Source: Leuconostoc lactis (GTDB taxonomy: Bacteria > Bacillota > Bacilli > Lactobacillales > Lactobacillaceae). Taken from it: a DNA stretch of 64,000 bases. The position numbers were made by a program, and so were the translations under genes. Shown piece after piece: positions 1 to 6,940 of this stretch. The notes under the pieces are model-generated. The model was not told where the DNA came from, made no database searches, and was given only the letters and a program-made list of their open reading frames with translations. Position 1 is the stretch's first letter, and the number at the start of each line of letters is the position of its first letter. The stretch lies in assembly GCF_007954625.1 (NCBI RefSeq), contig NZ_CP042420.1, positions 1,562,501 through 1,626,500 of the forward strand, given 5' to 3'.

Positions 1-31
1 GCAACTTTTTTAATTGTTCGTTTACGGTCAT
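1..31 (-). CDS. Start of a leftward phage gene (partial)
   Basis: The reverse strand opens with ATG at position 31 and reads MTVNEQLKKL before leaving the window. It follows the stop of the next gene by about 20 bases, and a GGAGA-type ribosome site lies about 13 bases upstream, which is rather far. Only ten codons are visible, so no function can be given. It fits the run of overlapping leftward prophage early genes. Confidence 0.35.
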   Translation of the reverse strand, partial: MTVNEQLKKL

Positions 32-50
32 ACTGCAAATTCTTTCTCCT

Positions 51-242
51 CTACACCTCCACTGGTGTTGCTCGACCCATCTTAAACACTTGCGTCTTCA
101 ACTTAGGCATGCGGAACATCTGCGTGTTCGCGTTAGCTACGGCATCTTCTAAGTTCCAGTAACTTGAACCCGACGTCTCCCATGGGTCGTTGTCTGAATA
201 ACGATAGCCAACTATGAATACCTGCTTGTCTACTACTTTCAT
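51..242 (-). CDS. Small phage protein, unknown function
   Basis: A 63-residue soluble protein with aromatic clusters (YRYSDNDPW) and no recognised domain. Its ATG overlaps the TGA of the upstream HTH gene, so translation is probably coupled. It belongs to the leftward prophage early operon, and its position after the recombination genes is typical of small accessory phage ORFs. No function is recognised. Confidence 0.6.
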   Translation of the reverse strand: MKVVDKQVFIVGYRYSDNDPWETSGSSYWNLEDAVANANTQMFRMPKLKTQVFKMGRATPVEV

Positions 243-520
243 TTCACACCATCCGTAAACCTATCTAGTGTAAAATCGAGTGCCATTGCAATCTTGGCAA
301 GCGAACTAAAGTACGGGTCGCGTCGTTGTCCGCTAACAATCACCCTGACGTTTGTTGGATCACTTAGACCTGCTCGTCTGGCTACTTCGCTATAAGTGTA
401 TTCATTGTCTATCATGGCCTGTGCGATAACTCGCCCATAATGGGTGTTGTATACAGAATTTGCGTAATAATACAATAATTCTTTCTTTGATGAGGTTCTG
501 AAAGCACGTTTTGTTACCAT
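239..520 (-). CDS. Phage helix-turn-helix protein
   Basis: About 93 residues. The central part (TYSEVARRAGLSDPTNVRVI followed by SLAKIAMALDF) has the spacing of a Cro/CI-type helix-turn-helix: helix 2 with AGLS, a DNA-contact helix, and a final AKIAMALD helix. I start it at ATG 520, which follows the TGA of the upstream gene by one base and has AAGGG/GGTG upstream; a GTG at 547 in frame is the alternative. It lies at the distal end of the early operon, where phages often place late-gene or copy-control regulators. Its specific role is unknown. Confidence 0.65.
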   Translation of the reverse strand: MVTKRAFRTSSKKELLYYYANSVYNTHYGRVIAQAMIDNEYTYSEVARRAGLSDPTNVRVIVSGQRRDPYFSSLAKIAMALDFTLDRFTDGVK

Positions 521-521
521 A

Positions 522-680
522 TCAATCACCAACCCTTCCGTAGTCACCGACCACGATCGCTTTCTTATCTGGCGCCGTGAGGGATAGTGTACCGTTCAGC
601 TTTTCAGCCTGTGCATTTGCTCCCTCAAACGTATCGAACGTTTCAATTGTGTGTCCGTCAATTCTCACGTCATATTTCAT
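522..680 (-). CDS. Small phage protein, unknown function
   Basis: About 52 residues starting MKYDVRIDGHTIETFDTF. I chose ATG 680 over an in-frame upstream ATG (707) because GGAGG sits six bases before it. It overlaps the end of the RusA-like gene by a few bases and ends one base before the next start, as in a tightly packed phage operon. No domain is recognised. Confidence 0.6.
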   Translation of the reverse strand: MKYDVRIDGHTIETFDTFEGANAQAEKLNGTLSLTAPDKKAIVVGDYGRVGD

Positions 681-1095
681 GTGTTGCCTCCATTTCATAA
701 ATTTCAAGTCGCGGATTCAACTTATCAAGATAGAAATCATGATCAAATCCGCCAACGTTTTTAACATTGTCATTTTCTAAAAATGCTTTTCCGCGTAGCT
801 TTGCTGTCTGCATGCCGTCAAAGATAAACTTTTGTGTAAATGCCCAGTTGTCGGGATCAATGCGCCGGTCTTCTAAGTACCAATCAAACTTCAGCTTAGC
901 TGGCCATGTGAATAACACGTCATCTACCATGGCTTGCAGAAACACACCGCGTGCATAAGCTGTACCAATACGTTTTAGTTTTGCAGCAATGTATTTGCTC
1001 TTGCGTTCTGCTTCAATATATTTATTCAAAGTTAGTGGCTTCAAATGCGTGAGATCAAGCGTGACTTTTTTATATCCGATTATTTGTTGACCCAA
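670..1095 (-). CDS. rusA: RusA-family Holliday junction resolvase
   Basis: A 141-residue protein. The segment RRIDPDNWAFTQKFIFDGMQ, roughly residues 76-95, carries the D-x-D-N acidic metal-binding signature of RusA endonucleases. These dimers cut four-way junctions and are common in phage recombination modules. The likely start is TTG at 1095, with GAGGA about eight bases upstream, overlapping the end of the HNHc gene. Neighbours ERF and SSB fit a recombination-dependent replication role. Confidence 0.8.
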   Translation of the reverse strand: MGQQIIGYKKVTLDLTHLKPLTLNKYIEAERKSKYIAAKLKRIGTAYARGVFLQAMVDDVLFTWPAKLKFDWYLEDRRIDPDNWAFTQKFIFDGMQTAKLRGKAFLENDNVKNVGGFDHDFYLDKLNPRLEIYEMEATHEI

Positions 1096-1771
1096 ATCGT
1101 CGTCCTCTGCTTTCTAGTTGCTGGATAATCTCGTCCGTGACGTGAACACCATTCACGTGGTACTTACTCTTGAATGCCGTTAACCCGATCTTGTGCAATT
1201 CCGTATGGTGTATATGGCTTAGACTGAATACCGTGTTATCGACATTGCTAATTTTGTTGCGGTCACGACCCATACCGACTGCATGCTCACCGTGAGCCAT
1301 CTCAACTGGTCGTGAACCGTCAATGACATCAAAGCCTTCCATCAATGCCCGATACTCCCAATGCGCTATCTCTTCTGGTTCTAGTGCATCCAGTGGCATA
1401 AAACTTAGTGGCACGTTATGATCAGCTACAAAGTCCAACATGAACGTGATCAATCCGGCCGCTACTGATTTCTCTACATCACGTAACGAAAACTCATCTA
1501 ATTCTTGCCAATATTCATACGATAGCTTGAACCATTGTTTGACAAATTCCGGTGCATCGCCTGACCACTTTGAAATGTCATTGAACATTGCGTAAATGAA
1601 CCGTCGTTGCTTAGCAGTGATTTCACGGTCATCTCTCACTTGTATTTCAATCAATGTCTGATTAAACAGATTGAATGTCGACTGAAATTTATTCGCGTCT
1701 TCTTCATCACGAAACCTGAATGTGATGTCTCGTCCATCTTTCTTGATCGGGTATGCCTGAAATTCTTTCAT
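1070..1771 (-). CDS. Putative HNHc-type phage nuclease
   Basis: A 233-residue protein resembling the putative HNHc nuclease family of Lactobacillales phages. It has an N-terminal beta-rich part, then ITAKQRRFIYAMFNDIS, and a His-rich C-terminal portion (SLSHIHHTELHKIGL, then KYHVNGVHV) where the HNH-like centre should lie. In these phages it sits between single-strand-annealing genes and rusA, as here. The assignment rests on family resemblance and context; the catalytic residues are not certain by eye. Confidence 0.65.
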   Translation of the reverse strand: MKEFQAYPIKKDGRDITFRFRDEEDANKFQSTFNLFNQTLIEIQVRDDREITAKQRRFIYAMFNDISKWSGDAPEFVKQWFKLSYEYWQELDEFSLRDVEKSVAAGLITFMLDFVADHNVPLSFMPLDALEPEEIAHWEYRALMEGFDVIDGSRPVEMAHGEHAVGMGRDRNKISNVDNTVFSLSHIHHTELHKIGLTAFKSKYHVNGVHVTDEIIQQLESRGRRFGSTNNRI

Positions 1772-1783
1772 GGCACTACCTTC

Positions 1784-2197
1784 TTAGAACGGTAGTTGTG
1801 AGTCATCAAATTCCATTTTGCCGTTGTCGCTATTTGCAAATGGATCAGCATTATTCATTTGGGTCGGTTGTTTAGTTGCCCCACCTTTCGGTTCCAATAG
1901 GTCAAAACTTGTGGCGTTTAATTCATTAACGTAGACACGTTGTCCGCTGTTGTTTTCATAATTTCGTGTCTGCCATTCGCCACCCATACCGACAAGTGAT
2001 CCCTTATGTGTAAAATTCGCAAAGTTTTCTGCAGGTTTCCCCCACATAACGAAGTTGATGAAGTCTGCATCTGGTTGACCTTCCGACTTAAACCGCCGAT
2101 TAACCGCAATAGATCCGCTGGCCACTGCTTTACCCGATTGTGTGTAACGCACTTCAACATCTTTTGCTAGTCGTCCTGTTAAATTAACTTGGTTCAT
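1784..2197 (-). CDS. ssb: Phage single-stranded DNA-binding protein
   Basis: A 137-residue SSB. The OB fold begins MNQVNLTGRLAKDVEVRYTQ and continues through NFVMWGKPAENFANF. A glycine/asparagine-rich linker leads to the acidic tip DDSQLPF, which in this family recruits other replication proteins. The start overlaps the end of the ERF gene and has GAGGA upstream. SSB beside ERF is a standard phage recombination pair; a chromosomal ssb would normally lie between rpsF and rpsR, so this is the phage copy. Confidence 0.93.
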   Translation of the reverse strand: MNQVNLTGRLAKDVEVRYTQSGKAVASGSIAVNRRFKSEGQPDADFINFVMWGKPAENFANFTHKGSLVGMGGEWQTRNYENNSGQRVYVNELNATSFDLLEPKGGATKQPTQMNNADPFANSDNGKMEFDDSQLPF

Positions 2198-2807
2198 TTG
2201 CTTTTTCCTCTGCTTTCTTATGCCACTCAGTGACTTTTGCTAGTAATGGTTTGTAGTTTTCTTCTGTCACAAACTTTAGTGCCGAAACGTTCGCTGCCTT
2301 TAGCGTAAATGTCATCATGTCTTGTCCGCTAAGTTGCGATGTATCTGCGATTAGTTTTTCAAGTAGTGTTACTTTTTCCTGTGAGATTGTCTTAGGTGTG
2401 GCTGGCTTGCGATTTGAGCCACTTGCACCGTTGCCATCGTCATCGACATCACTTGCTATCCCAAATGCCATAGACAAGCTATAACGCCTTGCATACGTCA
2501 AGGCTGATCCTTCTGCCTGCGCTGAGTTTGTCCCACGATTGCCAAGGTCGTCAGCGACTTTTGAACCTTTTAAGTCCAGCGTTGTATCATAACCAATAAT
2601 CCGAGTGATCATGTGGTCGTCTTCCACAACGTTTGTGAAAAAGAACTTTGCACCAGATGCTTTACGCGCTTTAACGATTGCATTGATAACTGCATCCAAT
2701 GTCACGTAGCTGGATTTGAACATTGGATTACTAGCATCTTTTTTTGGTTGCTCAATATTGTTCTGTGTTTCAGCGAGTGCTTCATACAGATTACTAAATT
2801 CAGTCAT
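2184..2807 (-). CDS. erf: ERF-family single-strand annealing recombinase
   Basis: A 207-residue protein of the ERF superfamily, which anneals complementary single strands during phage replication and circularisation. The start (MTEFSNLYEALAETQNNIEQ), the MFKSSYVTLDAVINAI block and the AEGSALTYARRYSLSMAFGI block near residue 100 are family hallmarks. It overlaps ssb downstream and the DUF1351 gene upstream by four bases (ATGA). The C-terminal third is a variable helical region. Confidence 0.88.
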   Translation of the reverse strand: MTEFSNLYEALAETQNNIEQPKKDASNPMFKSSYVTLDAVINAIVKARKASGAKFFFTNVVEDDHMITRIIGYDTTLDLKGSKVADDLGNRGTNSAQAEGSALTYARRYSLSMAFGIASDVDDDGNGASGSNRKPATPKTISQEKVTLLEKLIADTSQLSGQDMMTFTLKAANVSALKFVTEENYKPLLAKVTEWHKKAEEKANEPS

Positions 2808-3718
2808 TTCTCACCCCTGAACGCAATCCCGTTCGCCTTCATGTAGTCTGCCAAGCCGTTAAGTTGTCTACTGGTTGCACCCATAATATAGAGTGTGCGG
2901 TCGTATGTCTTTTCAGCAACTGGTTGCGGTGCCTGAATGACCTCACCGTTTTCATCAACTAGCTTGTCGCCGACTTGTTGTGCGTTTTCTTTACGTGTCT
3001 GTTCTGACTTTGCCAATGCTTCAATGTGGGCTTGTTCGGCATTGATGCGTGCCTCTTCTCGTGCTTTCTCGATTTCGTCATCACGATGCATCTGCGCTTT
3101 GATGTCTGCGAAGTCTCGCATACCCAACATTGAGATATAAGGCGTTGCATCTACACCGATACTAGTTGCTTCAATCTCGATTTGATTAGTCTGCAACGCT
3201 AACAATTCATCATCTTTTTTCAGCTGAACAATTTGAGCATCAACTTCTTTGATCATGTCATTTCGGCTATATGTCTTATTCAGCCACTTTTCATTGAATT
3301 GAATGCGTGCCCAATCAACACCTTGATCGTTAGCAAGTGCCGTTACATCATTCATCACAACTGCCTTGCGACGTTCCTTACGTTCATTCTCAACTGGCAG
3401 CATCTGATCCTTCATCAAGTCAGATGCTGCTTTACCAGCCTTTTCAATCAACATCATCTTTGGCTTAATCTCAGCCCAATTACCCAATAATTCCTTTTCA
3501 ATCTTTTTGCGTTGGTCAGCAATATCCTTGATCGTTGCATTCAACACTGATCGCTGTTGCTTTGCCGTATCGTAACTTTCTTCTGACACTGGAAATTCAC
3601 GATACTTGGCTAACATCTTGTCCGTGTTTGCAACTAAATCATCAAGATTTGGTGCTTCAATAACCGCTGGTGTTAACTTTGTTACTTGTAGGTTGCTAAC
3701 AACTACATCATTTGTCAT
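2804..3718 (-). CDS. DUF1351 phage protein
   Basis: A 304-residue, largely alpha-helical protein with a long charged coiled-coil stretch (residues about 60-110 and 200-240) that resembles the DUF1351 family of Firmicutes phages. DUF1351 genes nearly always precede erf/bet-type recombinases and ssb, as here, so a role in recombination or replication is inferred; the activity is unknown. The start has GGAGA nine bases upstream. A 9-bp inverted repeat lies just before the gene. Confidence 0.75.
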   Translation of the reverse strand: MTNDVVVSNLQVTKLTPAVIEAPNLDDLVANTDKMLAKYREFPVSEESYDTAKQQRSVLNATIKDIADQRKKIEKELLGNWAEIKPKMMLIEKAGKAASDLMKDQMLPVENERKERRKAVVMNDVTALANDQGVDWARIQFNEKWLNKTYSRNDMIKEVDAQIVQLKKDDELLALQTNQIEIEATSIGVDATPYISMLGMRDFADIKAQMHRDDEIEKAREEARINAEQAHIEALAKSEQTRKENAQQVGDKLVDENGEVIQAPQPVAEKTYDRTLYIMGATSRQLNGLADYMKANGIAFRGEK

Positions 3719-3750
3719 TTGCTATTCTCCGTTTTCCTTGTTAGAATTAC

Positions 3751-3781
3751 GGTATAAATTACCCTGATAAGTATTTATACC
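3751..3781. repeat. Inverted repeat before the recombination genes
   Basis: GGTATAAAT (3751-3759) and ATTTATACC (3773-3781) are perfect inverted arms separated by 13 bases. They lie in the only sizeable gap of the early operon, just upstream of the DUF1351 gene. No T-run follows on the minus strand, so this is more likely a protein-binding or RNA-processing site than a terminator. Confidence 0.45.
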
Positions 3782-3802
3782 TACGTCTGACGGTTGCACC
3801 CG

Positions 3803-4060
3803 TTAGGCGTTTTTTTCTGTTCTCATATCAATCAACGTCTGAATTGATACTGGTGACGCTTCCCATACTGACTTGATTGTAAAATCTGATGTTTGCTCTA
3901 CATACTTCATCATCTCTATAAGCCCACCATTTGCCTTTAGACGTGCGCCTAACTCTTGGACATCTATTTGTACATAACTACGTCCCTCGTCCGTTGTGCG
4001 AACTCCCAGTGCCTTTAAACTGATAGCTGACTTAACATACTCTCCTATCCATTTATCCAT
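3803..4060 (-). CDS. Small phage protein, unknown function
   Basis: An 85-residue protein (MDKWIGEYVKSAISLKALGV) of mixed helix/strand composition with no recognised motif. It starts three bases after the replication gene ends, so it is probably translated from the same transcript. Position immediately after a replication initiator suggests an accessory replication role, but nothing in the sequence proves it. Confidence 0.55.
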   Translation of the reverse strand: MDKWIGEYVKSAISLKALGVRTTDEGRSYVQIDVQELGARLKANGGLIEMMKYVEQTSDFTIKSVWEASPVSIQTLIDMRTEKNA

Positions 4061-4063
4061 GGC

Positions 4064-4858
4064 TTAGCCTTTCAGGAATTTAGGTACTACGGCTTCACGT
4101 TTCTGTCTACCATAGCCATTTGTCTGACGTGCTTCTGGTGTGAAGTCGTATTCATCTTCCCAGCCACATTGGTGGAACCAAGTCGAACCCTGCTTAATGA
4201 ATTGCTGTGGTGTTTGTTTAGCTTTGATCTGTTTCAAATACTCTTCAAGTTTTGATTTAATCAATTCAGGATCGATACCAGATTTAACTGCCTTATCAAA
4301 ATCTTTCTTGGCATTTGCTTTACCAGATTTCTTTGGATAGAGTTTCCAAATGGTTTCAAACATTTGATCACGTTCTGATTTTTGAATACTCTTGCTGTCG
4401 GGTTCGTCAGAATCGGACAATATATCTTTACTATCCTTACCTAACCTATCCTTACCTAACCTATCCTGTGCGGACATTTGGTTGTCAATTGGTTGCATGT
4501 TGGTTGTCATTTGGTTGTCAATGAAGTAACCTCCATCTATATCAACGTTTAGAAGACTTTTTTCAGAACGATAAATTGTTGGTTTCATTCGGTCTTTGCG
4601 AATTTTATTGTTTAAATTCCAGTCTTTTACAACACTGACACCGTTATCAAACATGATGATAAAACCTTTAGCACGAAGTAGTGATAAATCATCGCTGTTT
4701 GCACCGTATGCTCGACTCAACATTCTGGCATTACCGATAAATCCCTCATCATCCGCTTCCATTCCTAAGTGGAAGTAAAGCAATTGACTAGACATCGGCA
4801 TGTCTACGAACGTGTCGCTCGTTGTAATTTCCTTGCTGAACATTCTTCTCTGAGCCAC
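4064..4858 (-). CDS. Phage replication initiator (DnaD-like replisome organiser)
   Basis: A 264-residue protein. Residues 1-100 (MAQRRMFSKEITTSDTFVDM, then SSQLLYFHLGMEADDEGFIG) match the N-terminal winged-helix domain of lactic phage replisome organisers. A low-complexity linker with the repeat LGKDRLGKD follows. The C-terminal domain contains IWKLYPKKSGKANAKKDF and a helical segment ending in a Trp-rich stretch, as in DnaD-like proteins that load the host helicase. The linker DNA holds an iteron array, so the gene probably contains its own origin. It lies directly downstream of the 146-residue gene. Confidence 0.8.
   Translation of the reverse strand: MAQRRMFSKEITTSDTFVDMPMSSQLLYFHLGMEADDEGFIGNARMLSRAYGANSDDLSLLRAKGFIIMFDNGVSVVKDWNLNNKIRKDRMKPTIYRSEKSLLNVDIDGGYFIDNQMTTNMQPIDNQMSAQDRLGKDRLGKDSKDILSDSDEPDSKSIQKSERDQMFETIWKLYPKKSGKANAKKDFDKAVKSGIDPELIKSKLEEYLKQIKAKQTPQQFIKQGSTWFHQCGWEDEYDFTPEARQTNGYGRQKREAVVPKFLKG
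4431..4521. repeat. Iteron array, candidate phage replication origin
   Basis: Two sets of direct repeats lie inside the replication gene. CTATCCTTACCTAAC (15 bp) occurs at 4431-4445 and 4446-4460 with a partial third copy. TTGGTTG repeats then start at 4478, 4489, 4500 and 4511, exactly 11 bp apart, three of them reading TTGGTTGTCA. Eleven bases is close to one DNA turn and is not a multiple of three, so the spacing is not explained by repeated codons. Initiator-gene-internal iterons are known in lambdoid and lactic phages; origin function here is inferred. Confidence 0.6.
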
Positions 4859-5298
4859 TACTTAACTTCCTCCTTGTCAAAACGTTCTGGATCGTAGCCC
4901 CATTCGCGAATTTCTGTTTCAGTTAGTTTTTCTACTTCAAGAGCCCTTTCAGACTTTGCTTTTAAAACACCTGCGACGTCACCGCTTTGCGATCGGAACA
5001 AGCGCTTATGATAGTCAAAATCTTTATACGCCAATGTTTTCCTAGAGTTCCACACGTACTGCTTTTCTTTTTCAACAAACCGATCGTGCACCAATTCGCG
5101 TGTTACGATGTTCATCAATGCTACTGCTTGGTTTTCTAAGTCGAGGTCTTCAATGAAGCGGTACAACTCTAAATCATATTTTTTAAGCGCTTCGTCGATA
5201 TTGTTGTAATCGCTTTTCGAACTAGAATAGACGTTGTCTGGGTATTCTTTTTCCTGCAACCCGACCAACTTATTGAACTGTTCTTCAGTAAATTTCAT
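4858..5298 (-). CDS. Phage protein, unknown function
   Basis: A 146-residue acidic, mostly helical protein (FNKLVGLQEKEYPDNVYSSS; WNSRKTLAYKDFDYHKRLF). No catalytic motif is recognised. The start codon overlaps the end of the upstream 66-residue gene and the stop overlaps the start of the replication gene, so it is a member of the early operon. Its role is unknown. Confidence 0.55.
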   Translation of the reverse strand: MKFTEEQFNKLVGLQEKEYPDNVYSSSKSDYNNIDEALKKYDLELYRFIEDLDLENQAVALMNIVTRELVHDRFVEKEKQYVWNSRKTLAYKDFDYHKRLFRSQSGDVAGVLKAKSERALEVEKLTETEIREWGYDPERFDKEEVK

Positions 5299-5495
5299 GC
5301 TCTCATCTCCTTTTCTAAACTCTCAACACGTCGCTTAAGCGTTCGTGTCCAGTTTGTCATGTCACGGATTGCGTCTTTTCGTAACTTTCCGTTAATCGAC
5401 ATACTTGTGTTTGTCTTAAACAATTTCAGTTCAATTTCTGCTTTAGCAAGGTCGCCTTTGACGTTTGCTAACATTAGGTCGTAATTAACGTTCAT
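5295..5495 (-). CDS. Small coiled-coil phage protein
   Basis: A 66-residue, highly charged protein (LAKAEIELKLFKTNTSMSIN; RRVESLEKEMRA) predicted to be almost entirely helical and possibly coiled-coil. It overlaps both neighbours by a few bases. Function unknown. Confidence 0.5.
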   Translation of the reverse strand: MNVNYDLMLANVKGDLAKAEIELKLFKTNTSMSINGKLRKDAIRDMTNWTRTLKRRVESLEKEMRA

Positions 5496-5682
5496 CTGAT
5501 CTCCCTACAAGATAGTCAATTGATACATCGAAGTAATCGGCTATCGTAATTAATCGCTTTAGACTTGGCAAGACAACCCCACGTTCATACCTTGATATTT
5601 CTTGTGCGTCGAAGTCTAACTCAACGGATAGATCAAGCTGTGTCTCAGCGTTTTCAAGCCGTAGCTCTCTAAGTCTCTTCAT
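5485..5682 (-). CDS. Phage Cro/CI-type transcriptional regulator
   Basis: A 65-residue protein that is essentially one helix-turn-helix domain. RLENAETQLDLSVELDFDAQ is followed by EISRYERGVVLPSLKRLITI and ends with DYFDVSIDYLVGRSDER, the classic XRE layout. It is the third small HTH protein in the early operon. Its target is unknown; the absence of a peptidase or oligomerisation domain suggests a small Cro-like repressor or operon modulator. Confidence 0.75.
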   Translation of the reverse strand: MKRLRELRLENAETQLDLSVELDFDAQEISRYERGVVLPSLKRLITIADYFDVSIDYLVGRSDER

Positions 5683-5921
5683 CAGTCCACCACCGTTCTA
5701 ATTGGTTGTGAACTTACTTCATCCAGCATGGTTTGTAGTTGCTTAATCTTCAATTCAATCAGGTCGATGTTGTCTTGCCATGCGGACTGTGCATCTTCAT
5801 GTGAATCGAACTCACATGCTTCTTTCGTGAAGTCTAATTCACTCACCAGATCCAGATGCCAAGTCACATTTTGGTATGCTGCATCCGGCTTATAAAATTC
5901 TACTGCGTCGCTTACGCTCAT
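5682..5921 (-). CDS. Small phage protein, unknown function
   Basis: About 79 residues from ATG 5921 (MSVSDAVEFYKPDAAYQNVT). I prefer this start to an upstream in-frame ATG at 6008 because GAGGA lies seven bases before it. The C-terminal half is a charged helix (NIDLIELKIKQLQTMLDEV). Its 5' end overlaps the small membrane-protein gene by 32 bases in another frame. No domain is recognised. Confidence 0.55.
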   Translation of the reverse strand: MSVSDAVEFYKPDAAYQNVTWHLDLVSELDFTKEACEFDSHEDAQSAWQDNIDLIELKIKQLQTMLDEVSSQPIRTVVD

Positions 5922-6027
5922 GACGTTCCTCGTCTTTCCGCATTTGATAGCCAACACTGAAGCTAAGAAATGCCACTGCGATGGTAAAGAATACCAGTCC
6001 AAAAACATGAGTTACCCAAAGTCCCAT
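5890..6027 (-). CDS. 45-residue single-span phage membrane protein
   Basis: The reverse strand reads MGLWVTHVFGLVFFTIAVAF, then LSFSVGYQMRKDEERHERKR and a short basic end, stopping with TAA at 5890. It has one strong transmembrane segment (about residues 5-25) and a basic, presumably cytoplasmic tail. The ATG at 6027 is preceded by GGGAGGT with seven-base spacing, inside the stop region of the upstream gene. It overlaps the downstream gene in another frame. Function unknown; small membrane proteins are common in lysogeny or exclusion modules. Confidence 0.65.
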   Translation of the reverse strand: MGLWVTHVFGLVFFTIAVAFLSFSVGYQMRKDEERHERKRRSRIL

Positions 6028-6030
6028 GTG

Positions 6031-6228
6031 TTACCTCCCTGACTTCTTATCAAGCCAATACTGAATTGCTGTGCCGTCCCATTTCTTTCGGTTGCCACTC
6101 ACAAAGAATGGCTTTGGAAAGTTTTTCTCACGTTTGAGAAATTTATAGAACGTTGCTAGGTGCATGTCGAGATGATTCTTATCAATGATTTCTTTTTGCA
6201 GGTAGCTCCTGCTTTCAAACATTGGCAT
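6031..6228 (-). CDS. Excisionase/AlpA-like phage DNA-binding protein
   Basis: A 65-residue basic protein. The layout LQKEIIDKNHLDMHLATFYK, then FLKREKNFPKPFFVSGNRKK and a final WDGTAIQYWL, resembles small winged-helix proteins of the AlpA/excisionase group, where the second helix reads DNA and the W-x-x-x-x-I-x-x-W segment packs the wing. A very good GGAGG precedes ATG 6228. It is the first leftward gene after the rightward moron. Excisionase function is possible but not shown. Confidence 0.6.
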   Translation of the reverse strand: MPMFESRSYLQKEIIDKNHLDMHLATFYKFLKREKNFPKPFFVSGNRKKWDGTAIQYWLDKKSGR

Positions 6229-6319
6229 AAGCGCCTCCTTTTCTAATGCTTTATTATTTGTGCGGTGATATCCTTTAGTTACTGGCTCATTTGCCTAGTC
6301 TAGGAAAGGAGGTATTTTT

Positions 6320-6895
6320 ATGGAAAACATTTCCACGATTTATTCACCAAATGTTAATTTTGATTTTGAAAATATCAACGAAGCCCTGAAATCAATTGGT
6401 AGATTTCAAATTAGTATCGCAGATTCAATTGCTCAATTTCGTCGAACCTTTGAAACCATACAGCCTTCAATAGCAAATGTTTCAAAACAAATTGGTGAAA
6501 TAGTGGCTAGCGTAAGGCCATCATTTGTTACGGTTGTCAGTATTATTAATGAAATTAAGATACCGACGATAATTTTTCCGTCTGATTTGTTGGGTTGGCA
6601 AAGTATGAGCGATAATGTAGTTCAAAATTCTAATCAAACAATTCAGTCTCCTCTGTTTGTATTTGATAGCAACTTTTATGAGGAACGCTTCGATGATTTC
6701 AAGAGAAAATCCGACAAGCATTCCAACGCCGATCAATTCAAAATATTTACTCATTATCTGTTGCTACTCCTAACATTTTTAAAGCAAAAAATAGTTGATG
6801 AGTTTATGTCTTACCTTTTGTGGGCTCCTATCGTAGGCTTTTTATGGCAAGGATCTACTCACTTGTTTTACTGGCTAATGAAACTGTTGAATTAA
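6320..6895 (+). CDS. Rightward membrane protein in the early region (moron-like)
   Basis: A 191-residue protein opposite in direction to its neighbours, with its own AAAGGAGG ribosome site and its own terminator. Residues 1-140 are hydrophilic and helical (repeated serine/isoleucine-rich stretches). Two hydrophobic segments follow near the C terminus, around HYLLLLLTFL and LLWAPIVGFLWQGSTHLFYW. No family is recognised. An independent gene inserted between early-operon genes is the usual look of a moron expressed in the lysogen, for example for superinfection exclusion; that role is inference. Confidence 0.6.
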   Translation: MENISTIYSPNVNFDFENINEALKSIGRFQISIADSIAQFRRTFETIQPSIANVSKQIGEIVASVRPSFVTVVSIINEIKIPTIIFPSDLLGWQSMSDNVVQNSNQTIQSPLFVFDSNFYEERFDDFKRKSDKHSNADQFKIFTHYLLLLLTFLKQKIVDEFMSYLLWAPIVGFLWQGSTHLFYWLMKLLN

Positions 6896-6903
6896 AATCA
6901 ATA

Positions 6904-6925
6904 GACCGCTTCGGCGGTTTTTTTA
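6904..6925 (+). terminator. Terminator of the moron-like gene
   Basis: ACCGC-TTCG-GCGGT hairpin with a UUCG-type loop followed by a run of seven T. It begins about ten bases after the stop codon at 6895 and insulates the rightward gene from the leftward antirepressor gene. Confidence 0.85.
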
Positions 6926-6940
6926 TTTTCATAACCTCTC

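Noticed and set aside
4431..4521. Repeats in the replication gene read as a CRISPR array
   Set aside because: The repeats are 11 and 15 bp, contiguous, without unique spacers, and lie in a coding gene.
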